From Paenibacillus sp. DMB20 (GTDB lineage: Bacteria > Bacillota > Bacilli > Paenibacillales > Paenibacillaceae), in assembly GCF_000987955.1 (NCBI RefSeq), contig NZ_LAZU01000037.1:62001-126000 (forward strand): 64,000 bases of DNA, given 5' to 3'. The notes beneath the pieces are model-generated. The model was given only the letters and a program-made list of their open reading frames with translations, was not told where the DNA came from and ran no database searches. A program made the translations under genes and the position numbers. Of the stretch, positions 24,804 through 33,778 are shown in pieces; position 1 is the stretch's first letter, and each line of letters begins with the position of its first letter.

Positions 24804-25141
24804 CCGGAATCCCCTCCTTCGGCAATTCTAAACTTGATAATGGGCAGCAAACGACCATTCATCTTGTCTTGTTCATTCATGTGAAATTGGATCTCTGTAA
24901 TTTCAGCCCTGGGCTCTTGTTCCATAATGGCCATCGTGATTACACCGCTCAATCTTGCCTTCAGGATTGGCAATGGTTCATCGACCATTTCATAATCCAA
25001 ACCGATAGATCGGGCAAATGGCGCTGATCCGTACGGTGTTGTCAGAATCGTCCGGATGTTTTGCGCGAGTTCTTCGGCCAAGGTAGCCGGACGGAAGTTC
25101 ATTATCGCTGGCCTTGTCATATCTACGATGTATTCGCTCAT
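24800..25141 (-). CDS. Baseplate wedge protein, GPW/gp25 family
   Basis: A 113-residue protein with the gp25 pattern AEELAQNIRTILTTPYGSAPFARSIGLD, an essential wedge component related to T4 gp25 and P2 gpW. It overlaps its neighbours by 4 bases on both sides, in the fixed V-U-W-J-I block. Confidence 0.92.
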   Translation of the reverse strand: MSEYIVDMTRPAIMNFRPATLAEELAQNIRTILTTPYGSAPFARSIGLDYEMVDEPLPILKARLSGVITMAIMEQEPRAEITEIQFHMNEQDKMNGRLLPIIKFRIAEGGDSG

Positions 25142-25536
25142 TTCACATATTCCTCCAATGAGATATTCACCGTTGCGGCCAAGATGTTTCCGAGGTGATC
25201 AATATTCGACCACGTTTGTTCCAATGACGTAATCACAAATAACCCAACGCCGACTCCCTTTCCTCCAATGACTAAAGGTAATGCCTTCCCTTTGCGATCC
25301 AAGGCTGTCAACCGATCTAATTCTTTACGTGGATTCATACGATATCGCGCATCGAAACGCATCGTGAAGGATACCGTATCCAAGCCAGGCCCAATCCACT
25401 GTGATATTGGTTTCTTGCCAAGCACCTCATGCTTTGCCCAACGTGACGAGCTACTTCGCGTGAATTCGTTGAATGTACGTATCGTTTTTTCTGAAACGAC
25501 GAAAACGACGTCTCCCAAGTATCCGATTTTGTTCAC
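25138..25536 (-). CDS. Phage tail protein U (P2 gpU-like)
   Basis: A 132-residue protein starting MNKIGYLGDVVFVVSEKTIRT with the family-typical WAKHEVLGKKPISQWIGPGLD. gpU helps finish tail assembly. It overlaps gpV by 4 bases. Confidence 0.9.
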   Translation of the reverse strand: MNKIGYLGDVVFVVSEKTIRTFNEFTRSSSSRWAKHEVLGKKPISQWIGPGLDTVSFTMRFDARYRMNPRKELDRLTALDRKGKALPLVIGGKGVGVGLFVITSLEQTWSNIDHLGNILAATVNISLEEYVK

Positions 25537-25997
25537 AGCGCTTCACCTGCCCGTGTGATCGAGTCGGTTGTGATTGATTTCGTCTTGAGCGATTCTGATG
25601 TTATTGAGCCCGTCACGGTTAGATCTCCTTCGATCCGAACATTACCGGCAGCTTTAACATGTAAACTGCCTGAAGCCTGATCATAGAAGACATAACTTCC
25701 ATCCTCAAACCAAGTCCCTATCTGATCTTTGTTTGAGACAGGAGGCACGTCCTCGTCTGTATAGTAACTACCCAGGCAAAATCCCTTCTGTATGCCGTTC
25801 CCGAGAAAAACACATAATGCGCTCTCTGATACTTCAGGTAATCGGTACGCTTTCGCCTTGGTGCTGTAAGGGACAATAACAGGAAGATCGCCCGAAACCA
25901 GATTATCTTTGTCCTTAAAAACCACCCTAACGGTATGCTTTTTCGCATCGACAGAGGAAACCAGGCCAATGCGGATTAGATTTTCAATGACGCTCAT
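25533..25997 (-). CDS. Baseplate spike protein V (P2 gpV-like)
   Basis: A membrane-piercing spike protein of 154 residues. It has an OB-fold N-terminus (RIGLVSSVDAKKHTVRVVF) and a C-terminal beta-helix-like repeat (VRIEGDLTVTGSITSESL). ATG 25997 follows GGGGTGG by 5 bases and overlaps the gpD stop. Confidence 0.9.
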   Translation of the reverse strand: MSVIENLIRIGLVSSVDAKKHTVRVVFKDKDNLVSGDLPVIVPYSTKAKAYRLPEVSESALCVFLGNGIQKGFCLGSYYTDEDVPPVSNKDQIGTWFEDGSYVFYDQASGSLHVKAAGNVRIEGDLTVTGSITSESLKTKSITTDSITRAGEAL

Positions 25998-25999
25998 GC

Positions 26000-27031
26000 T
26001 TACCACCCCAATACTGGCCGTATCGTCATATTCGTGACATAGCCTGAACTTCCTATTCCGTGACTTACATTCACTACTAAATATTTGCCGTCAAACGTAC
26101 CAAAGCCCTCGACCTGGATGGTCACCCCGGCAGCGATACGAATATCGCCAACCACACTCAAACTGGCTTCGCCCATTTCCCGGTTCTTCTCACGGAGCGC
26201 ATTCCTCGCCTTTCGGAGTGCTTCCGCTTCGCTGTCTACTTGTTCGTTGATTTTGAGAACAGGGCCGATTTTGGGAGCGCCTGGCGGCGTATACTTCACT
26301 TTAATCGTCTTCTTCGATTTAGCCTTGGAATAACTAATTTCGCAAGCGACATAGGATGCATACGACGAGCTCCAATTAAAATCATAGGATAGAATTCGAT
26401 CTCTCCCACGCTTGAATGTAGCCACCACCGGCAATTTTTCGAATTCAAAATCATCGAAAAGCACGAGTTGCTTTCCCGATATTTTGACGGACAGCCCTTC
26501 AGCTTTAGCTTGTTCAAATAAAAACGCCAGATCGGAAACCTCCGTTTGATCCAGCCTGTCATACGTTGGATTTACAGGAGCGTTATAGCTCAGCTTCAGA
26601 CCCGCCCGTTTTGCAATCTCACCTGCAATCGTTTTTAGCGTGGCTTTTTCCCATGCTTTGGTGCGCTTCTCCTGCCGAATACTTGAACCTACGCCCAGGC
26701 TAACTCCTTTGATGGATACCGTGTCCGGTGCGCCGGTTAATTGAAATGAATCAACCTCAAACTCACCAAGCGGCAGCTTCTTTACCTCCCCTTCTTTTTC
26801 CCAATGATGCGTGCGGATTTCAGCCTTTAAACTGTCACCAGGTAAGGGCATCCGATCCGGACTTTGCCAAAGATTGTTTCGATCCTGCAAATTAATCTGA
26901 AGGTCATCCAGCTCCCCCGGAGGGGCATCCGTGTACGTGAAATCAAGCAAGTCCTTAGCGATATCTAAGGAAAGATCATATCCGTTATACGACAAAATAA
27001 GCTCGGCACGTCTAGCCTCGATGGTCTTCAT
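26000..27031 (-). CDS. Late control / tail hub protein D (P2 gpD-like)
   Basis: A 343-residue hub protein from ATG 27031 (GAGGGA upstream). Segments LILSYNGYDLSLDIAKDLLDFTYTD and LPLGEFEVDSFQLTGAPDTVSIKG match the gpD/XkdQ family, which forms the baseplate hub under the spike. Overlaps neither neighbour and lies 8 bases from the X gene. Confidence 0.9.
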   Translation of the reverse strand: MKTIEARRAELILSYNGYDLSLDIAKDLLDFTYTDAPPGELDDLQINLQDRNNLWQSPDRMPLPGDSLKAEIRTHHWEKEGEVKKLPLGEFEVDSFQLTGAPDTVSIKGVSLGVGSSIRQEKRTKAWEKATLKTIAGEIAKRAGLKLSYNAPVNPTYDRLDQTEVSDLAFLFEQAKAEGLSVKISGKQLVLFDDFEFEKLPVVATFKRGRDRILSYDFNWSSSYASYVACEISYSKAKSKKTIKVKYTPPGAPKIGPVLKINEQVDSEAEALRKARNALREKNREMGEASLSVVGDIRIAAGVTIQVEGFGTFDGKYLVVNVSHGIGSSGYVTNMTIRPVLGW

Positions 27032-27038
27032 CCCTGCT

Positions 27039-27245
27039 CTATCCCTCCCTTTTCCACGGTGGCAAACTGCTGGATTGCCCAACCGGGTAAGGTGGAATCA
27101 TCAATGTGATTCCACCTGAAAACACGGTTGTACGCATATACTCCGGATTAGCTTGCATGAGATAGGTAACATGCTCTTCCTCACCATAAACCTTGAAGGA
27201 AATGCTGTCCCAGGTATCCCCCTGTATGGTTGTGTACATCGTCAT
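27039..27245 (-). CDS. Tail protein X (LysM-like)
   Basis: A 68-residue protein with the phage tail X pattern TIQGDTWDSISFKVYGEEEH...LMQANPEY, a LysM-like fold. In P2 it acts near the hub. It overlaps the tape-measure stop by 4 bases. Confidence 0.92.
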   Translation of the reverse strand: MTMYTTIQGDTWDSISFKVYGEEEHVTYLMQANPEYMRTTVFSGGITLMIPPYPVGQSSSLPPWKREG

Positions 27246-28903
27246 GCAAAACTCACCCTTTGCTTTTGTTTCGTGTATTTCTTCATACGCTGCTCGAAGT
27301 CATCATGCTGAATGCGTGTAATCTCTTGGGCCTTCTCCTTCGAGACGTCTCCACTCCAATAGTTTTTCGGCGCATACGTAATGTAGATCGGGTTGGAACT
27401 CGCAGCTGCTGAAGGTCCGCCCATAATCTGATTGGCCTTATCCAGCAAAGCATGTGAACGCGGTTTGTTGTTCAGCGGAATCGCCATTTCGGGGCCAGCC
27501 TCACCAAATATGGAAGGCTTGGTTGCAATACCGCCTTTGGCGAATCCTTCAAGTTCCGGAATCAAGCCAACGTTAAACCCAAGGGTACCGCCGCCTAGCC
27601 AATCCGGAATATCGACGCTGACATTATTGATACCTTCGATTGCTTTGTTCACCAGGCGTATAACCGCATTGATCGGTGCAGCGACCAATGCTTTCAGCCC
27701 GGCCCATATCCCGCCAAACGTGTCTACAATACCCGACCATGCAAGCGACCAATCTCCGGTAAACACACCACTCACAAAATCCAAGATCCCGCCAAGTGTC
27801 GTCATTAAGCCATTGAACACACCTGACACTGTATCGATGGCTCCGACGACGACGGCTTTAATCACAGGGAAGGCAAAGTTAAACGCGCCAACCAGTCCGT
27901 CAATGATCGGTTTAACTACCGTAAACACAGCGGAAATCGTTTGGCCGATTTTTCCGGCCACCGAAGTAAAGACCGGTACCATACTGGAAAATGCACGGGA
28001 GATAGCTGGAGCCACATCATTAGCAAGGAATCCAAACACCTTGGAAGCTATCGGCCAAAGCTTGGCTCCGATATATTGACCAACGGGTAACAAGGCTCGA
28101 ACAATTTTCGTACCTGCCTGGTACACCCCAATAGCGACCTTCGCCACGACTGGAGCGAATTGTTGAAAAATCTTCTTCCCGGAATCCATAATGCTCTTGA
28201 TATGAGGCATTACATTGTCCCAGCCTTTAAGGAACTGATCTTTCAAGGACATGATTTCGGAGAAGACACCTGAAAAGCCTTTGCCAATCGCCGCTGCATC
28301 TCCATCGGACATTCCAAGCATTTTTGCGTAGTTGAACCCAGCCCCGCCGATATCACCGCTGAATAAGCTCTCGAAGATCGGGCCAATGGTTTTTCCAATA
28401 CCTCCAAAAACCTTATCGATAGATCCACCGATTTTCCCGAAAAAGCTTTGAATGCCGGGCATCGCTCCTTGAAACCAATTACTAAAATCATTAAGCAACG
28501 GAAGCACTTTATCGCCAATTGGCATGATGAACGTCGTCATGAGCTGACGACCGATTCCCCGAAAGGCATACTTCACGGAATCATATTTAATTTCCGTGAT
28601 TTCGCCCATGGTATCCTTGGTCATGTCAAACTGACTACGGGCGGTACCCATGGCCGCAACCACATCTTTTTCAAGATCCTCGAATTGGGTCCCAAAGAGT
28701 CCAACACCCACTGTGTTCTTCTTCACAGGATCTTCAATAGATGAAATGGATTTAACAATCTGTTTGAAAGCCGCTTGCGCCTCTGGCCCGCCTTTTGCAA
28801 AGGTTTGGGACATCTTTTCAGCATTTAAACCAAGCGCCTGATACGATTCGACTGAAGTTTTGGACATATCCTTAGATCGGATATTAAACTCTTTTACCGC
28901 ATC
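27242..28903 (-). CDS. Tail tape-measure protein, 3' exon (C-terminal 553 residues)
   Basis: Continues the tape-measure protein from DAVKEFNIRSKDMSKTSVESYQALG to the end, with ISSIEDPVKKNTVGVGLFGTQFEDL, several hydrophobic helices and the C-terminal EGFAKGGIATKPSIFGEAGPE motif typical of the family. It is in the same reading frame as the 250-codon upstream exon (29129-29878) but separated by a 225-nt element with stop codons. Joined, the protein has 803 residues. An internal ATG at 28969 after AAGGTG could alternatively start a separate C-terminal product. Confidence 0.88.
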   Translation of the reverse strand, partial: DAVKEFNIRSKDMSKTSVESYQALGLNAEKMSQTFAKGGPEAQAAFKQIVKSISSIEDPVKKNTVGVGLFGTQFEDLEKDVVAAMGTARSQFDMTKDTMGEITEIKYDSVKYAFRGIGRQLMTTFIMPIGDKVLPLLNDFSNWFQGAMPGIQSFFGKIGGSIDKVFGGIGKTIGPIFESLFSGDIGGAGFNYAKMLGMSDGDAAAIGKGFSGVFSEIMSLKDQFLKGWDNVMPHIKSIMDSGKKIFQQFAPVVAKVAIGVYQAGTKIVRALLPVGQYIGAKLWPIASKVFGFLANDVAPAISRAFSSMVPVFTSVAGKIGQTISAVFTVVKPIIDGLVGAFNFAFPVIKAVVVGAIDTVSGVFNGLMTTLGGILDFVSGVFTGDWSLAWSGIVDTFGGIWAGLKALVAAPINAVIRLVNKAIEGINNVSVDIPDWLGGGTLGFNVGLIPELEGFAKGGIATKPSIFGEAGPEMAIPLNNKPRSHALLDKANQIMGGPSAAASSNPIYITYAPKNYWSGDVSKEKAQEITRIQHDDFEQRMKKYTKQKQRVSFA

Positions 28904-29128
28904 CTTTTTGTTATCCCAAAGGCTTTTTATCCCTTGGCTCTTACAGTTGATTTCCTGCAAGTTCGGCATATGTTTTCACCTTGCGGTGTCGCGGTCTCGT
29001 GGAGGGATTATATCTTTTCACCCTCTATGCTCTGCCCCTGACTGCCATCATGACAGCCTTCGGTTCAAGTCAGGAATCTCACCCTTCTTGCTTTATGCCG
29101 CGATTTTAAGTCGGCAATGCTGAGCTTT
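28904..29128 (-). other. Group I-like intron candidate in the tape-measure gene
   Basis: A 225-nt insertion. The last 8 nt of exon 1, AAGTCGGT (29136-29129), pair fully with GCCGACTT (29115-29108), ending in a U.G pair at the junction as in group I P1 helices. The 5 nt just before, GCATT (29120-29116), pair with the first 5 nt of exon 2, GATGC (28903-28899), as in P10. The element ends in G. Internal helices include TCGCGG/CCGCGA, CACC-GCAA-GGTG and CGGCATA/TATGCCG. I could not place a canonical P7 guanosine site, so the class is unresolved. No ORF inside. Confidence 0.75.
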
Positions 29129-29878
29129 ACCGACTTTATCCAAATTAAAAGCGCCGGACTCAAGTCCAGCGCTGAAGGTATCAAACATTTGATCGGCGGA
29201 AAATCCCAGCGATGCAAAGTGCGGTGCGTATTCATTTGAAGAGTCAAGCAGCTCTCCAGATTTATCTAAACCCTTTTGAGCACCTTGAGCCATCAGGTTA
29301 AAAGCTTGATCGCTCGTAATCCCGAAGTTTTTAACCATCGTATCTGAGGCTTTGACCGACTCCGGAATTTCTTCCCCGAACACATCCCGAAAAACAATCG
29401 CATTTCGGGCAGTCATTTCGAGCTCCTTGCCCTCTTCCTTCGTGACTTGTTTCGCCTTACTTAACGCATCGGCCAAGTCGGTCCAGTTTTCCCCGATGTT
29501 TTGATTGTACAGATTCTTTACCGAACCAGACAGAGCAGCCATCTCTTGTTTGCTTGCCCCTGTCGAGGCTTGAAGTTGGTTCATGCTGTCTTGGTAATCC
29601 GTAATCGAACTAGCTAGATCCCCGATAGATCCGGCCGCACCTTGGACAAGGGCAAAAGCACCTGAATACTGTGTAACACGGTAAAGAGCCTTTCCGAAAT
29701 CACCTGTTACCTTGCCCAGCTTACCAAATACCCCTCGGGCTTCTTTCGCCTCTTGGTTCACCGATTGCAAACCATGCTCTACATCTCTTGTTGCATCTCC
29801 GGCGGATTTGAACGTTTTTTTGAACGTCGGGCTAATTTGTCCGCCCAAGGCAAATATCGTTTCATACGTTCTAGCCAT
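29129..29878 (-). CDS. Tail tape-measure protein, 5' exon (N-terminal 250 residues)
   Basis: Begins MARTYETIFALGGQISPTF with a coiled-coil N-terminus and includes LQASTGASKQEMAALSGSVKNLYNQ and MVKNFGITSDQAFNLMAQGAQ, conserved in phage tape-measure proteins that set tail length and pass DNA. It ends exactly at ...NLDKVG on a codon boundary; the family usually continues with DAVKEF, which is what exon 2 supplies. Without splicing, the frame reads 11 more codons to a stop at 29093. The start lies 2 bases after the E' frame stop. Confidence 0.9.
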
Positions 29879-29880
29879 CC

Positions 29881-30102
29881 CTAGCCCCGCCTCCTTGCTT
29901 TCACCTTACGGCTGGTATTTGGGCTCGGTTTTTGATTCTTCTTTCGTTTTTCGACGTTCTCACAGGCTGCGAGCCAGCCCTCAAGATCTTTGAGCGGCTG
30001 GCTGAGCCAGAACGTTAAGGTTGAACCTGGAATAAGCGAACAAAGGATGATTGCCGTTTCTCGTAGATCCTGAACAATATCCCCGCTTATTCCTCCCTGA
30101 TT
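29881..30102 (-). CDS. E' extension of the tail assembly chaperone (by -1 frameshift)
   Basis: A 73-codon frame without its own start, in the -1 frame of gpE, starting at the slippery T-TTT-TTA (30108-30102) and ending in TAG at 29881 just before the tape-measure ATG. It reads through LRETAIILCSLIPGSTLTFW and LEGWLAACENVEKR. P2-type tails make an E+E' fusion this way; the fusion here would be about 178 residues. Confidence 0.82.
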   Translation of the reverse strand, partial: NQGGISGDIVQDLRETAIILCSLIPGSTLTFWLSQPLKDLEGWLAACENVEKRKKNQKPSPNTSRKVKARRRG

Positions 30103-30416
30103 AAAAAATTGGCAGCCCTTTGAGTCACTTGGGTAAAGTCTTTTGCCTTCAAGTTCAAAATCACATCAGGAGCAACGCCCGCTGCTCTCGCTGCTACCGC
30201 AACCTGATAATTAATCGACAGCGCTCGATACACTGGAACCTCTTCTGGATTCATACTTTGGGCTAATTTTGCACAATTCATAAGTTCGTGCCCGCCCAAG
30301 GTGTCGAAATCCAGATTCAAGGTTTTAATTTCCTCACCTTCAAAGGTGATTGGTCGAGTCAATTGGTAAACGTTATCGTTGTTCACCGGTTGGCTTTCAG
30401 TCTTTTTTTCTGCCAT
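30087..30416 (-). CDS. Tail assembly chaperone (P2 gpE-like)
   Basis: A 109-residue protein with the tail-assembly-chaperone pattern YQLTRPITFEGEEIKTLNLDFD, typical of the gpE family that loads tape-measure protein. Its 3' end, AAT-TTT-TTA-ATC, carries a textbook -1 slippery heptamer 12 bases before its stop, leading into the E' frame. Located between tail tube and tape measure as expected. Confidence 0.88.
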   Translation of the reverse strand: MAEKKTESQPVNNDNVYQLTRPITFEGEEIKTLNLDFDTLGGHELMNCAKLAQSMNPEEVPVYRALSINYQVAVAARAAGVAPDVILNLKAKDFTQVTQRAANFLIREE

Positions 30417-30434
30417 AATTCGTTGTTCCTCCTT

Positions 30435-30959
30435 TTAAAGCCCTAGATTCTCGCGAACCTGAGCTAGATAATCCACACCGTCAATAATGCAAATGAAGTT
30501 AAACTTATCGATTTCGACTACGGTTTCACCGTTATAGATGATCTTGATATAAATAACTTCCAACTCGTTTGAATTATCCATCGTTCCACCAACCGTGAGG
30601 CTTCCCAAAGGTGTCGTTTTCGGGAGCCCTCGGATGGTCACTTTCAGGGGAACCTGTTGATAGGTTCCCGTCGCAGAGTCAAAAGTTTGAATAGACCCGC
30701 GGAAATCAATATGCTGAGCTTCCTGCCGGGCTAACTTGAAATTCAAGCGCTCCAGCACACGCCAATTAATAGTCGCTGTCATTGACCCAAATTGTCCAAT
30801 CGTCGGACTCTCCACTTCACCCGCAATGCCAGCACCACTAACCGTTTCGGACAATGACTCCAAATCTGGAAGATCCACATCCGCGACGCCCATATACTCA
30901 GTACCATTTCGATATCCAGTGAAGTTATTTAATTTTTCAGGTATTTGTTTCCCAGCCAA
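30435..30959 (-). CDS. Phage major tail tube protein (gpFII-like)
   Basis: A 174-residue tube protein; KLNNFTGYRNGTEYMGVADVDLPDLE and the C-terminal NELEVIYIKIIYNGETVVEID match the P2 FII family. It polymerises as the inner tail tube. 11 bases downstream of the sheath gene. Confidence 0.94.
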   Translation of the reverse strand: MAGKQIPEKLNNFTGYRNGTEYMGVADVDLPDLESLSETVSGAGIAGEVESPTIGQFGSMTATINWRVLERLNFKLARQEAQHIDFRGSIQTFDSATGTYQQVPLKVTIRGLPKTTPLGSLTVGGTMDNSNELEVIYIKIIYNGETVVEIDKFNFICIIDGVDYLAQVRENLGL

Positions 30960-30970
30960 GGGTATCCCTC

Positions 30971-32413
30971 CTAAATTGCAGACAAGTATTCTGCATCATA
31001 TTCCACCAAAAACTCCAACTCTTGCGCTGGAGATGGCGGTGTTAAATACGTCCGGAATTTCAATTTACCGTTCATTGTGGACTCTTTTGGATTGTCCTCT
31101 TTATTGAACTCGACCCGGCCACCCAGAATGTAACCGGATGCTTGTAACCCGTTCAATCGGATATTTAGCGAGTCAACGATTGCTTCAACCAAGCGTTTAT
31201 TTGCCGGTTCATCGACATACATCCATTGGGTTAAGATAACAGTGTTATTCCACCAGTCAAACATGCGCCTTACCGGAATAAAGGAGCTCTGAGGATCAAA
31301 TGCTTCCGGGAATGCCCCGGTCCGATTCCCCCAAGAACGGAAACCTCCAATGAAATTCAAGGCTGTGACAATACCCTCCGCGTTAATCAGCTCGGCCTCA
31401 TCGGGACCAAGGGCCACGACGGTTCCATTTTCGAGCACAATACCGTCAATCTGAAGCGACTTATTCGACGGGGATCGGAATGGCACGCCATCGCTCTCGG
31501 CGTCCAATTGGCAGATAAGGCCTGCCAGATGCGTCGATAGCCAGTACGTGCGTCCGGATTTGGTTACTTTCGGCCAGGTATTAAACTGACGTTTATCCGT
31601 GTACAGGTTGTCTTCTTTCCATTTCTCAACCTGGGCTGCTGTTTGGTCCGCTGGAAGATCCGTGATCGCTTGAGCGTTGAAGTTTCCATTAATCTTGCGT
31701 GCTTTTGCGGTCATGACCGAACCTACAACCGGATCATGAGAAAAGCCCGGTGATAAAACTAGGCCGGGAACTACTCCCAAACGAGGAAACACCTGCTTCA
31801 ATACTTCAAGGCCAGTCACAGTTCCGGTAACTCCATCTGTTCCGCCGACGATATCAGCAGTATCCACATTCCCCGGCATGAGCTTGTCATATCCGACGTT
31901 GACCGAACTGGCACCAGCCATCGCCCCTCCTGACTTAGCCGTTAGGATCAGATGCCCGGATGCGTTATACGTCAGGGTATAATCGGTTCCAAGTGCGTAA
32001 TCCGTTGGCGTCTGCCCGGTAGATGTTACTTTGACCGTGTTTGCCAGAATGCCTGATTCTTTGATCGTTCCAATACCACTTGTCAACGATACAGGCGAAG
32101 GCGAAACTGATTCCTTGTGCTTCTCAGGGTCCAGCGTATTAACAAAAACAACCGGGGACTGCTTGTACAACTGAAAATGAGAATACGCAAATTCACAGAG
32201 GGTATAGCTTTTCCAATCGTCCAAATACCCAAGCGCATCTTTATACTGATCCCACGTCTCAGCCAAATAAGGCACATTCACCGGTGGGGATGCCAGTTTT
32301 GATAAATGAATCGGGGCTGTACCAAACACGACTGGCACTGTTGCAAGTGGCGACACAGGCGTTAGAACCGATGCTGGAACCTCTGTGATATAAACACCAT
32401 GACGTTCTGCCAT
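30971..32413 (-). CDS. Phage tail sheath protein (gpFI-like)
   Basis: A 480-residue contractile sheath subunit. GVYITEVPASVLTPVSPLATVPVVFGTAP at the N-terminus and GGFRSWGNRTGAFPEAFDPQSSF plus IVDSLNIRLNGLQASGYILGGRVEF near the C-terminus are characteristic. Its presence defines a contractile (myovirus-type) tail. Followed at 11 bases by the tube gene. Confidence 0.96.
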   Translation of the reverse strand: MAERHGVYITEVPASVLTPVSPLATVPVVFGTAPIHLSKLASPPVNVPYLAETWDQYKDALGYLDDWKSYTLCEFAYSHFQLYKQSPVVFVNTLDPEKHKESVSPSPVSLTSGIGTIKESGILANTVKVTSTGQTPTDYALGTDYTLTYNASGHLILTAKSGGAMAGASSVNVGYDKLMPGNVDTADIVGGTDGVTGTVTGLEVLKQVFPRLGVVPGLVLSPGFSHDPVVGSVMTAKARKINGNFNAQAITDLPADQTAAQVEKWKEDNLYTDKRQFNTWPKVTKSGRTYWLSTHLAGLICQLDAESDGVPFRSPSNKSLQIDGIVLENGTVVALGPDEAELINAEGIVTALNFIGGFRSWGNRTGAFPEAFDPQSSFIPVRRMFDWWNNTVILTQWMYVDEPANKRLVEAIVDSLNIRLNGLQASGYILGGRVEFNKEDNPKESTMNGKLKFRTYLTPPSPAQELEFLVEYDAEYLSAI

Positions 32414-32416
32414 ACG

Positions 32417-32767
32417 TTAAACACTTCCTTTCTGCGTCTGAGCGGACAATACCGCTTGATAGGCCGCATGTAACGGCGTGCCTACCGTTTCTGTTTGTAA
32501 CCGTACTTTGTGAAACTCCGGAACGGGAACAAATAAACCTTTGAGCTCAGGAATTCGCTCCATCAACTTTTGAATGGGGCGGGGAAATCCTGCTCGGAAA
32601 GTTGTATATCTCGCCAGCTTCGGAATGGTAGGGCCAACATAGATAACGGCCGTCTCATATTCCCAAGCGTTTGGCGATTTGTCCGATTCCGGGTTTTCTT
32701 TCTTCTTCCGTGGCGGCTTATCGACTTTCGGATTCAATGCTTCTTCTTGGATTTCATTCATCGTCAT
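32417..32767 (-). CDS. Hypothetical head-tail region protein, 116 residues
   Basis: Not assigned. Basic-acidic N-terminus (DKPPRKKKENPESDKS) followed by a compact domain YETAVIYVGPTIPKLARYTTFRAGFP. It lies 3 bases upstream of the sheath gene and overlaps the preceding gene by 14 bases, so it is part of the tail operon. A similar small gene occurs before the sheath in other P2-like Firmicute prophages. Confidence 0.75.
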   Translation of the reverse strand: MTMNEIQEEALNPKVDKPPRKKKENPESDKSPNAWEYETAVIYVGPTIPKLARYTTFRAGFPRPIQKLMERIPELKGLFVPVPEFHKVRLQTETVGTPLHAAYQAVLSAQTQKGSV

Positions 32768-33227
32768 CTACCTCCTGTTGAACCGCTGGCAGGGTCCAAT
32801 TGGTTTCTGCTCCGCCGAAATAATACGGATGCAGGTCTTCGTCATCATAAATTTGCCAGTTGTACGGATACTGAATTGCGTACTTCCCGTCAATGATTCG
32901 TTTAGCCAACAAATGCGTTTGAATCCGCTGCAAGATATTCAGAACCGTCTTATTTCCCTGATAATCCGGATTGTCATCATAGATCCCCATCACGATTACC
33001 ATTCGGCAGGATGCCGCTACTTCCTCACTCGGGATGCCTCCATCCACGATTCGCACCACTACATAGGGAAAATGCGCCGAATCCTCTTCATCCGTCTTTT
33101 CTGGCAGCGATTGAGGATAAACATTTAACGGGACCAGTTTCCCGGCCGCGTTCTCGGTTTCATAACCAGCAAAAAGAACCTTGATCTCTTCGACCAAGGC
33201 TTTTTGCAGTAGATAGGGAGTAGCCAT
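32754..33227 (-). CDS. Tail completion/terminator-type protein, 157 residues
   Basis: Begins MATPYLLQKALVEEIKVLFAGYETENAAG; the middle PYVVVRIVDGGIPSEEVAASCRMVIVMGIYD has the alternating pattern of tail terminator proteins found between head-tail connectors and the sheath. Assignment is from position and general pattern, not from a recognised signature. Its start overlaps the stop of the gpZ-like gene. Confidence 0.7.
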   Translation of the reverse strand: MATPYLLQKALVEEIKVLFAGYETENAAGKLVPLNVYPQSLPEKTDEEDSAHFPYVVVRIVDGGIPSEEVAASCRMVIVMGIYDDNPDYQGNKTVLNILQRIQTHLLAKRIIDGKYAIQYPYNWQIYDDEDLHPYYFGGAETNWTLPAVQQEVDDDE

Positions 33228-33778
33228 CAGTTCCCCTCCATGACTCTTTTAATCTCATGATCCAAACGTTTTTCGAAGGTTTCCATGGCCTGTTCATCGA
33301 TAAATCGACGTACTTCCGGGTTATCTACCATTTGAGGCACCGGAGGGCCGAATAGGCGCTGTATAGGAAGTCTTTTCTTGCTTGTACGCTGGAACACCTT
33401 AACGCCACTGATATTGGCGACAAACCCCCGTAGAATCGTTCTCAGACTACCCTGTTTTTTGACAGCAGCTTTAAAAGCCCGTGGTTTCTTCGCGGATGGT
33501 TCCCGAGCGTTGGTTTTAAATTTCTCAAGCCCGATGCTCCCGCCAGTCGAAACCACCGAAGCCCCTAAATTGTTTCGCGATGCCCGGTTGATCTTGAAGG
33601 ATTTGTTTACGTCCTGGGCTTTGATTCTATAGATTTCGCGTGCCTTCTTTGAGGCATTGGATTTTACGTTGGTTGCCGTCCGATTTAGCGCCCTGGATAG
33701 GACGACTGGTGCTTGCTTCGGATACTGGCTTAATCGCTTCTCAACCTCTTTCAGCTTGTCGGCATCTATCGTAATCAT
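33227..33778 (-). CDS. Minor tail protein Z-like
   Basis: A 183-residue basic protein. QAPVVLSRALNRTATNVKSNASKKAREIYRIKAQDV matches the lambda GpZ-like prophage family, involved in tail completion and DNA connection. Overlaps both neighbours by 1-4 bases. Confidence 0.85.
   Translation of the reverse strand: MITIDADKLKEVEKRLSQYPKQAPVVLSRALNRTATNVKSNASKKAREIYRIKAQDVNKSFKINRASRNNLGASVVSTGGSIGLEKFKTNAREPSAKKPRAFKAAVKKQGSLRTILRGFVANISGVKVFQRTSKKRLPIQRLFGPPVPQMVDNPEVRRFIDEQAMETFEKRLDHEIKRVMEGN

Noticed and set aside
28921..28969. Independent gene start at ATG 28969 for the C-terminal tape-measure part.
   Set aside because: AAGGTG upstream is acceptable, but the first 22 codons have no match to the family and lie in the intron-like element; noted as an alternative only.
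28990..29020. AAAAGATATAATCCC inside the tape-measure element resembles the group I S element (P7 3' strand).
   Set aside because: Only about 30 nt lie between P1 and any partner R strand, too little for P3-P6, and the same bases form a GAGGG/CCCTC hairpin. I therefore did not count it as P7.
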